Positions 31,358-37,226 of a stretch of 37,226 nucleotides of DNA are shown here, piece by piece (the stretch's first letter is position 1; every line of letters begins with the position of its first letter). The position numbers were made by a program, and so were the translations under genes. A model generated the notes under the pieces. That model did not search any database. It was not told where the DNA came from and saw nothing but the letters and a program-made list of their open reading frames with translations. This stretch comes from Bacteroidota bacterium. GTDB taxonomy: Bacteria > Bacteroidota > Bacteroidia > Chitinophagales > Saprospiraceae. The DNA lies in assembly GCA_017857395.1 (NCBI GenBank), contig JAFMDF010000061.1:1-37226 (forward strand). Direction: 5' to 3'.

Positions 31358-34252
31358 TTATTTTATGATCAATTTTTGCTTTACTGCTTTCCCATTTTTC
31401 AATAATTCTACTTGATACGTGCCTTTTACCAAATAAAAAGCACCATTATCTTTAGCAGCTTTTATTGTTTTCTTTTTCGCACCCTTTTTCAGCTCCATAT
31501 TTAGACTTTTCTCTAATACTTTAACGCCCTTTTCCGCTAATGTCAAATCATAATCGGCATAGGTTAATCCCTTAACAGCATCCATCGTCATGGATTTTAA
31601 GGTAACGCCAGCTTCTGTTTGAATATTAATCGTTACTTGACCACTACTTTTGGTATAAAAAGGAATTTGTACACTCGGCTCATTGACTTTACTCCATATA
31701 CTTCTTCGAGTTCCCCAGCGACTACTTTGCTTTATTTTATCAATAGCAAAGGCATAAATTTCGCTGGCTAATACAGTAGGTGTCAAAGCTTGTAATTGGG
31801 CTGCATCCGCTACATATATAGAACGCCCGTGAGTGCCCACCACCATTTCATCAGCAGTTGGATGAATGACGATATCATGAATCGCAACGGCAGGCAAATC
31901 TTTATCCATCAGCATATAAGACGCTCCTTGATCTAAAGAAATGTACAAACCATTATCTGTACCCACATATAATAATTGTTCATTTTTAGCATCATCCTTA
32001 ATTGTATTAATTGGTTCAGCAGGCAAATTGGCGCCAATTGATTCCCAAGTTGTTCCATAATCTTTTGAGCGATAAAGATACGCACCAAAATCATCGAAGC
32101 GATATCCATTCAAAGCGGCATAAACCGTTCCTTCCTCATGTGCAGAAGCCCAAACTCTTGTTACCCATAGGTCTTTTGGCAAACCATCTGTGATTTGCTG
32201 CCATTGGTATCCACCATCTTTGGTTACCTGAAGGAGTCCATCATCTGTTCCTACATAAATTAGCCCAAACTTTAAGGGAGATTCGTGAATCGTTGTTAAG
32301 GTAGAAAAAGCAACATCTCCTTTTCTTCCTCCAGTTGTTAGGTCACCCGAAATCTCTTCAAAATCAGCCCCTTGTTTCATCGAACGATGCAGTTTATTCG
32401 AACCAAAGTAAATAATGTCTTGATTATGTGTAGAAATTTGAATCGGCGATTGCCAATTCCACCTTAACGGGCGGTCGCCTAATTCATGCTTTGGCGTAAT
32501 GTATTGTCTATCTCCCGTTCTTGTATTTAATCTAAAATAATTACCAAATTGAAACCCCGTATACACCGTTTCATTATCTCTGGTATCTACCGCTACTTGC
32601 ATGCCATCTCCACCCATTATTGCCTTATAAGGGTATTGCCCACTTCCATGCCAGCGAGTACTAGCTTTATAAGTACTTGGGCCCATCCAAACGCCATTAT
32701 CTTGCAAGCCTCCGTAGATATTATAAGGTTCTTTTAAATCAACCGCTACCGCATAAAATTGACCAAGCGCAGGGGAATTGCATTTAATCCAATTTTCCCC
32801 ATCATCGTAACTGATATTAATTCCGCCATCATTCCCTAAAATTAGATGCCCTGTTCGATTCGGGTTCACATAAAGGGCGTGGTGGTCAGCGTGTACATTA
32901 TCTCCATTAATCGTTTTGAATTTTGCCCCCCCATCATCTGAGCGCAGCACTTGAAAACCTAGTAAATACACCTTATTAACATCATTCGGGGCAACTCTAA
33001 TTTGGGCAAAATAATAGCCATAAGAAAAATGTACTGCTTCTAAATAATCTTCGTGTGTTCTTGTCCACGTTTGACCTCCATCATCAGATTGATAGACTTC
33101 TGCCCCTATAACAGGCGTGTCAAATAATAAAGAATTGGCATCTTCTAAGTACTCTGCTAAGGCTAAAGGTTTTATTTTATCTGTTTCCACCATTTTGCGC
33201 ACTTTATCAGCGGAATATTTTTTAGGAAACCGATTATCTTTTAAAAACTTGCCTAATTTATCTTTTTCTAAAGCTAAAAAATCAGGCTTTGAAATCGTTT
33301 TTAAATCAGCTTTTGTTAACCCTTCTTCCGTTTTTTCATCTGCTTCTTTTTCTCGACGAAAGTAGTTATCTAAAACTGCATAAATTCTTGATTGTCCATT
33401 ATTTGGATGAATGGTCAAACCAATTCTACCCACTCCTTCTCCATCGGGAAAGCCACTACTTTCCATAGATACTTTTGCCCACTTAGCTCCACCATCTGTA
33501 CTTTTATAAATGCCTGAACCTACACCTGATTCTACAAAATCCCAAGCCCTTCTTTCTCTGTGCCAAATCCCTGTATACAAAGTATTTACATCATTCGGGT
33601 CAATCATTAAGTCAACTCCACCCGCATTTTCGTTCACAAAAAGCGTCTGTTGCCAAGTATTCCCACCATCCGTCGTCTTATAAACCCCTCTTTCTTTATT
33701 AGGAGAATATAAATGCCCTAAAGCTGCTACCCAAACGGTATTAGGGTCGGTCGGATGTTGGATAATTCGACCAATATGGTGCGTTTCTGCTAATCCTTTG
33801 TGCTGCCAAGTTTCTCCACCATCTTCACTTTTATACATACCGATACCCGCGTAAGAAGACCGGCTAGAGTTATTTTCTCCCGTTCCTACCCAAATAATAT
33901 TTTTTGCCCAATCCACTGCAATATCACCAATGGTCAAAACTGCTTCTTTATCAAAAAGGGGGATAAAAGAAGCACCGTTATTAATCGTCTTCCACAAACC
34001 ACCAGACGCATACGCTACATAAAAATGACTAGGGTCAATAGGAGAAACATCCACATCCACTACCCTACCACTAAAAACAGTTGGTCCAACATTTTTAAAA
34101 GGAATCGTATTGACTAGTGAAGCTTCTTTCAGGGCTTTACGCTGCTCAAAGGCCTGCATTCTTTTATCAGCCGTTGTATAAGCAGGTTGATTCTGCGCAA
34201 TAATTAAAAAGGAGAGGCAAAGGAAAAACGATAAAAATAATAGCTTTTTCAT
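31358..34252 (-). CDS. Secreted sortilin/VPS10-like BNR beta-propeller protein
   Basis: This 964-residue exported protein has a signal peptide (1-20, ending LIIAQ). Asp-box (BNR) repeats of the type SxDGGxTW recur: EDGGETWQ (143-150), TDGGNTW (194-200), TDGGAKW (252-258), DDGGQTWT (390-397), DDGGAKF (439-445), YDDGENWI (482-489), KDGGYQWQ and SKDYGTTWE further on. These indicate one or two large propellers like VPS10/sortilin or xyloglucanase-type folds. A Lys/Glu-rich stretch (about 296-375) interrupts the repeats. The C-terminal 130 residues are a beta domain ending GTYQVELLKNGKAVKQKLII, which resembles but does not clearly match a T9SS signal. No catalytic site could be assigned. Large proteins of this kind are common in Bacteroidota. 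Confidence 0.85.
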   Translation of the reverse strand: MKKLLFLSFFLCLSFLIIAQNQPAYTTADKRMQAFEQRKALKEASLVNTIPFKNVGPTVFSGRVVDVDVSPIDPSHFYVAYASGGLWKTINNGASFIPLFDKEAVLTIGDIAVDWAKNIIWVGTGENNSSRSSYAGIGMYKSEDGGETWQHKGLAETHHIGRIIQHPTDPNTVWVAALGHLYSPNKERGVYKTTDGGNTWQQTLFVNENAGGVDLMIDPNDVNTLYTGIWHRERRAWDFVESGVGSGIYKSTDGGAKWAKVSMESSGFPDGEGVGRIGLTIHPNNGQSRIYAVLDNYFRREKEADEKTEEGLTKADLKTISKPDFLALEKDKLGKFLKDNRFPKKYSADKVRKMVETDKIKPLALAEYLEDANSLLFDTPVIGAEVYQSDDGGQTWTRTHEDYLEAVHFSYGYYFAQIRVAPNDVNKVYLLGFQVLRSDDGGAKFKTINGDNVHADHHALYVNPNRTGHLILGNDGGINISYDDGENWIKCNSPALGQFYAVAVDLKEPYNIYGGLQDNGVWMGPSTYKASTRWHGSGQYPYKAIMGGDGMQVAVDTRDNETVYTGFQFGNYFRLNTRTGDRQYITPKHELGDRPLRWNWQSPIQISTHNQDIIYFGSNKLHRSMKQGADFEEISGDLTTGGRKGDVAFSTLTTIHESPLKFGLIYVGTDDGLLQVTKDGGYQWQQITDGLPKDLWVTRVWASAHEEGTVYAALNGYRFDDFGAYLYRSKDYGTTWESIGANLPAEPINTIKDDAKNEQLLYVGTDNGLYISLDQGASYMLMDKDLPAVAIHDIVIHPTADEMVVGTHGRSIYVADAAQLQALTPTVLASEIYAFAIDKIKQSSRWGTRRSIWSKVNEPSVQIPFYTKSSGQVTINIQTEAGVTLKSMTMDAVKGLTYADYDLTLAEKGVKVLEKSLNMELKKGAKKKTIKAAKDNGAFYLVKGTYQVELLKNGKAVKQKLIIK

Positions 34253-34425
34253 ATAAAGAAGTTGGTTTTAATTCAATAAGCAATTAAAACCTAAAGCTAG
34301 TATTTTTTATAGAAATTATGAAATCAAAGGAAACGATGAAATATAAACGATGAACAATAAATTCATAAAAAATTGACAACCAATGAATTAATTTTGAAAT
34401 TTTGAGTACTTATTTTTTCAATTTT

Positions 34426-35418
34426 CTAAAAAGGCATTTTTCCCTCTTCTGTCATTCTAGCAGCTATCCCACTAGGATCACCAGGGCCATGTCCGCCAGT
34501 TTCGTAATCTTTACCTTTCCTCTGAATATAGACAATATATTCTTCCCATTTGTGATAGAGATAATACAAATGCCCCAATTCGTGAGATAAAGTAACCCCA
34601 TCTTCGAATAAACGCAGATGCACCGTTAAGCCCTTATTACTTCCTCTCAGGCCAGGATAGGCATCCCTCACCGCAGGGCTACCAGAAGTAAAAACATTTT
34701 CGCATTTTGAAATAATGGACAAACCTGCAATAGTGGCATTTTTTCGCTCAGGAATAGACAACAGTCGATTAGAATAAATAGCGACTTCTAGTGGCGTTCC
34801 ATCTAAGTTGGCTAACTTATTCATGGAATGCGCCAATTCAGGAAAATGTTCTTTTTGAAGAATCAAAGAAATTTCTGTAGAAACTGCCGGGATAATATAT
34901 TCTCTAAAACGGAAAAAATTAGCGACTAATTCATTTCTTTTAGCATCAAATTTTCTCCAGTAAATCCGTTTTTCTTTGCGGGTTTCAAAAGTAGACGCTT
35001 TAAAAAATGCTCTTCTAGTCGTCTCAAATTCAAGTGGCTGTCCTCTTGTAATAGCTAAACACTCGCCCAAAGTCCTCAGATATTTTTCATAGTAAAATTT
35101 TAAATAAGCTATATCCCCATTTCGCATTAATTGCGTTTCAAAATAAGGATAATACCTATCTAAAAATTGATCTACATTCATATTTCGTTTCAGTGGATTG
35201 ACAGGTGTTTGTGCATATTTTAGCGCAATGTCCATTTCACGGCTAACATCAAATTGGAGCGGTTCATTTTGGTCATTAAATTGAGGCGTAATTTCCGATA
35301 CTAAATCAATCACTTCGGGGTGTCTAGCCAACAACTGTGCGGTAGCCGTCTGTGTGGCTATTCCCAAAAAAAGAAGGAGTATTAATTTGGGAAGATATGT
35401 GTGTGAAATATTATACAT
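34426..35418 (-). CDS. Secreted putative zinc metallopeptidase (HELGH), unrecognised family
   Basis: This 330-residue exported protein has a signal peptide ending near ATAQ (28). A largely helical, charged region (about 55-200) precedes a segment with the zincin motif LSHELGHLYYLYHKWEEY (H279, E280, H283). That motif fits a metal-binding, water-activating site. The third metal ligand cannot be fixed; E292 and E293 in KWEEY, nine or ten residues downstream, are candidates. Before it lies FTSGSPAVRDAYPGLRGSNK, which could contribute to a substrate cleft. I do not recognise the family beyond the HExxH site. The gene is 173 bp upstream of the propeller gene on the same strand; a functional link is only a guess. 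Confidence 0.7.
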   Translation of the reverse strand: MYNISHTYLPKLILLLFLGIATQTATAQLLARHPEVIDLVSEITPQFNDQNEPLQFDVSREMDIALKYAQTPVNPLKRNMNVDQFLDRYYPYFETQLMRNGDIAYLKFYYEKYLRTLGECLAITRGQPLEFETTRRAFFKASTFETRKEKRIYWRKFDAKRNELVANFFRFREYIIPAVSTEISLILQKEHFPELAHSMNKLANLDGTPLEVAIYSNRLLSIPERKNATIAGLSIISKCENVFTSGSPAVRDAYPGLRGSNKGLTVHLRLFEDGVTLSHELGHLYYLYHKWEEYIVYIQRKGKDYETGGHGPGDPSGIAARMTEEGKMPF

Positions 35419-35675
35419 AAAAACGTTGAGATGGATGTTCTAAGAGATGATTGTCTACCCTACAGCATTTTTGTTACTCAACTCTAATTTATAAAAAAAT
35501 AAATAAAATTTCCAGTTAATAGTTCAGCATTTACTGGAGAATTTTAGAAATTATTTCAAAATTAACCTTACTGCCTTTATTCTGCTAATTTAATTTCCGC
35601 TTTCTAAAAGCTTTTTGCCAGAATTGTCGTTGATAAAACAATCAGCAACCTACTTAATATTCCCTTTCGTTTTTG

Positions 35676-35683
35676 TAGCTTTG
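35676..35683 (+). promoter_or_regulatory. Probable -7 box upstream of the DoxX gene
   Basis: TAGCTTTG matches TAnnTTTG, and TTA stands 19 nt upstream (35654-35656), one base from the -33 TTG. The ATG is 187 bp downstream, so the leader would contain the whole ATCCGT hairpin at 35717-35784. Confidence 0.45.
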
Positions 35684-35716
35684 CACTATTTAGAGCGTCA
35701 GATAAAAAATTGATAA

Positions 35717-35784
35717 TTATCCGTGTCCCTTCATTAATCCATGGTATTAATTTCTACCACGGATTAATGAAGGGACACGGATAA
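35717..35784. repeat. ATCCGT-family hairpin, copy 3
   Basis: The 30-nt arms 35717-35746 and 35755-35784 pair at 29 of 30 positions around an 8-nt loop. The arm contains ATCCGTGTCCC and a second ATCC 18 nt after the first, like the copies at 6970 and 20895. Confidence 0.95.
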
Positions 35785-35869
35785 GAAACATTGTTAGACA
35801 GAATAACAATTTCCATTATATTCAATCTTTTAGCTGACTACCTATTAAATATATAATTCAACTATCTAT

Positions 35870-36292
35870 ATGAAAGATGTCATTGATTTAATTGGTAGGA
35901 TTTTAATCTCCATCATATTTCTTTATGAAGCTTATGATTCTATGTTTTATTTTCAAGAAACAAAAGAAGTCATGACGGCTTATGGCGTTACTTCAAATCA
36001 AGATTTCTTGATTATTAGTTCTATAATCTGCCTAGTGCTAGGTGGTGTATTATTATTACTAGGTTATCGTTCTGGCTTTGGTTCTTTCCTCATTTTATTA
36101 TATTGGATTCCTGTAACTTTTATTGCCCATTCTTTTTGGAATGATCCTCCCGAAGAACAGCGAATAGAAGCGATTCTATTTATGAAAAACCTTGCTATTA
36201 TAGGTGGGCTGATGCTTGTTTATGTCAATGGTAGTGGACGGTATAGTGTAAAACGGTTATTTGCGACTACTAAGGTGCCTTATAGAGACTAG
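35870..36292 (+). CDS. DoxX-family membrane protein
   Basis: This 140-residue integral-membrane protein of the DoxX/DoxD-like family has four predicted helices at about 5-22, 45-66, 68-90 and 104-122. Family-like features are IGRILISIIFLYEAYDSM at the start, a YGV segment before helix 2, and HSFWNDPPEEQRIEAILFMK before helix 4, the DoxX-typical F/W and NLAIIGG region. DoxX proteins have been linked to quinone-related or redox functions, but no reaction can be assigned here. It stands alone, with a hairpin in its probable 5' leader and another between it and the convergent aminotransferase. Confidence 0.85.
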   Translation: MKDVIDLIGRILISIIFLYEAYDSMFYFQETKEVMTAYGVTSNQDFLIISSIICLVLGGVLLLLGYRSGFGSFLILLYWIPVTFIAHSFWNDPPEEQRIEAILFMKNLAIIGGLMLVYVNGSGRYSVKRLFATTKVPYRD

Positions 36293-36357
36293 TATCTAGT
36301 TTAACCGCTATAAGAAGTCTAATTAAAAATTATAAAGGTGTATTACCAATTGGTAAA

Positions 36358-36450
36358 AAATCATCAATCACAGTTCATAAATCTTAAATCATAAATCTGT
36401 CACGTAAAAACTAGATGGATTTAAAATGTATGAACTGTGATTGATAATTT
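36358..36450. repeat. Hairpin with conserved GTCACGT core, copy 2
   Basis: The 22-nt arms 36358-36379 and 36429-36450 pair at 21 of 22 positions. The core 36396-36423 is identical to 29881-29908. Compared with copy 1, the arms differ at two positions, and each change is matched on the opposite arm. It also lies between convergent genes (DoxX and aminotransferase). An extra AAATCATAAATC before the core repeats the arm of copy 1. Confidence 0.93.
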
Positions 36451-36516
36451 ACTCACAATAATCTCTAATTACCCCTCTAAAATCTACCTTTTTCTAAAAA
36501 AATCTAATCCCAATCA

Positions 36517-37226
36517 TTAAAAAACATCCCTACTTTCCTTTAATCGAAGTTCCGCCAAAGCGAATTCTATTCGATCTAAAGCGGCTTTTACAACGACCAT
36601 CGAAGTTGAAAAACAAAGTCTAATATGTCCTATAGCACCAGGACCAAACCATTTGGCTGCCCCTGGAACAACCGCAACCTTTGCCTTCTTTAATAAATAA
36701 TCCGCCATAGCTTCTTCTGTTAATCCAAAAGCTTCAATATTTACAAAAAGCACATAAGTTCCTTCTGGTTGAGCGCAATAAACACCATTCATTTTATTTA
36801 ACCGTTTAACGGCATAATTTCTAATTTTTTCTAAATGCTTTAAAAAACCATCTACCCAATACCAGCATTCCTCATAGGCCACCGTCGCCGCAATTTGTGA
36901 TAAGGTAGTCACGCCCGCTGCTGTACTAGAAACCCTAGAAGCAGTGACTAATTGTTGGTAGACCTTTTCGCTAGGAGCAGCAATATATCCAATTCTCATA
37001 CCTGCCAACCCAAAAGTTTTAGAAAAACCATGAATGGTAATAGTTCGCTCTGCTACCCAAGGATGTACATTGGCAATGCTATTAAATTCGGTATCAGAAT
37101 ATATAATATCAGACCAAATTTCATCATTCATAATCCATAATTTATTCTCAACCGCCACTTTTCCGATTACCTCTAACGTGAGTTTTGGATAAGGATCGGT
37201 CAAATATGAGTAATCAGAGCGGTTTC
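36517..37226 (-). CDS. PLP-dependent class I/II aminotransferase, 5' part outside the window
   Basis: The frame stays open from the stop at 36517 to the window edge, so only the C-terminal part (about 236 residues) is visible. It contains MNDEIWSDIIYSD (PLP-ring Asp), the Schiff-base lysine in HGFSKTFGLAGMRIGYIA, and the C-terminal arginine block HIRLCFSTS that binds the substrate carboxylate. The DEIWSDIIY and SKTFGLAGMRIGY pattern resembles the MalY/PatB branch (cystathionine beta-lyase-like aminotransferases) as well as general class I enzymes; the missing N-terminal half would decide. A TTG at 37203 is not a likely start, since homology-like sequence continues upstream. It ends at the hairpin element shared with 29.9 kb. 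Confidence 0.88.
   Translation of the reverse strand, partial: NRSDYSYLTDPYPKLTLEVIGKVAVENKLWIMNDEIWSDIIYSDTEFNSIANVHPWVAERTITIHGFSKTFGLAGMRIGYIAAPSEKVYQQLVTASRVSSTAAGVTTLSQIAATVAYEECWYWVDGFLKHLEKIRNYAVKRLNKMNGVYCAQPEGTYVLFVNIEAFGLTEEAMADYLLKKAKVAVVPGAAKWFGPGAIGHIRLCFSTSMVVVKAALDRIEFALAELRLKESRDVF

Larger units (their letters stand above)
35419..35869. other. Gene-free divergent gap
   Basis: This 451-bp gap separates the metallopeptidase (minus) from the DoxX gene (plus). It holds a weak CCAGT/ACTGG inverted pair near 35512-35542, a promoter-like TAGCTTTG at 35676, and the ATCCGT-family hairpin at 35717-35784. No small gene was found. Confidence 0.6.

Noticed and set aside
36517-37203. Complete aminotransferase gene starting at TTG 37203
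   Set aside because: The reading frame continues to the window edge and the N-terminal half of the fold is missing, so the gene is cut by the window.

Overview
The window looks like a chromosomal segment of an AT-rich Bacteroidota, probably of the Saprospirales/Lewinella type. The supporting signs are an ECF sigma factor, FecR anti-sigma and STN-type TonB receptor set, two secreted proteins with type IX secretion (T9SS) C-terminal sorting domains, several lipoproteins, TAnnTTTG-like -7 promoter boxes, and no visible dependence on Shine-Dalgarno sites. The family-level placement is an inference. No tRNA, rRNA, CRISPR array, insertion sequence or phage gene was seen.

Layout. 1-5 kb: a terminator, a 61-residue membrane protein, an NtrY-like histidine kinase, a CARDB-like lipoprotein, lipoprotein MsrB, and RsmD. 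5-9.6 kb (minus strand): a lipocalin-like lipoprotein, a membrane metallophosphoesterase, and a secreted GH13 alpha-amylase with a sorting domain. 9.8-16.5 kb (plus strand): a secreted FG-GAP/ASPIC protein, then sigma factor, FecR and TonB receptor. 16.6-18.6 kb (minus strand): a YgiB/YgiC-like pair. 18.7-19.2 kb: two gene remnants, an amidase 3' end and a short-chain dehydrogenase 3' end, placed head to head as if one deletion removed both 5' halves. 19.3-20.5 kb: an AspT-type aminotransferase.

21-30 kb is a signalling block: hybrid kinase (REC-PAS-PAS-HK-REC), Rcp1-like response regulator and membrane PAS kinase on the minus strand, divergent from a FIST-domain sensor protein and a second hybrid kinase (HK-REC-HPt) on the plus strand. 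None of the five has a DNA-binding or recognisable enzymatic output domain. 30-37 kb: dihydroorotase, a very large sortilin-like beta-propeller protein, an unrecognised secreted HELGH metallopeptidase, a DoxX-family membrane protein, and an aminotransferase cut by the window end.

The most unusual feature is not a gene. Most longer intergenic gaps carry long, near-perfect inverted repeats. Some share their ends or a core but differ inside the arms, and the differences are matched on both arms. Three hairpins begin ATCCGT (about 7.0, 20.9 and 35.7 kb), two share a 28-nt core (29.9 and 36.4 kb), and two share a CTTCCAGAA palindrome (7.1 and 19.25 kb). They occur between convergent, divergent and co-directional genes, so they are not only terminators. 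They look like a dispersed palindromic element family whose arms are kept complementary by selection or by a copying mechanism.
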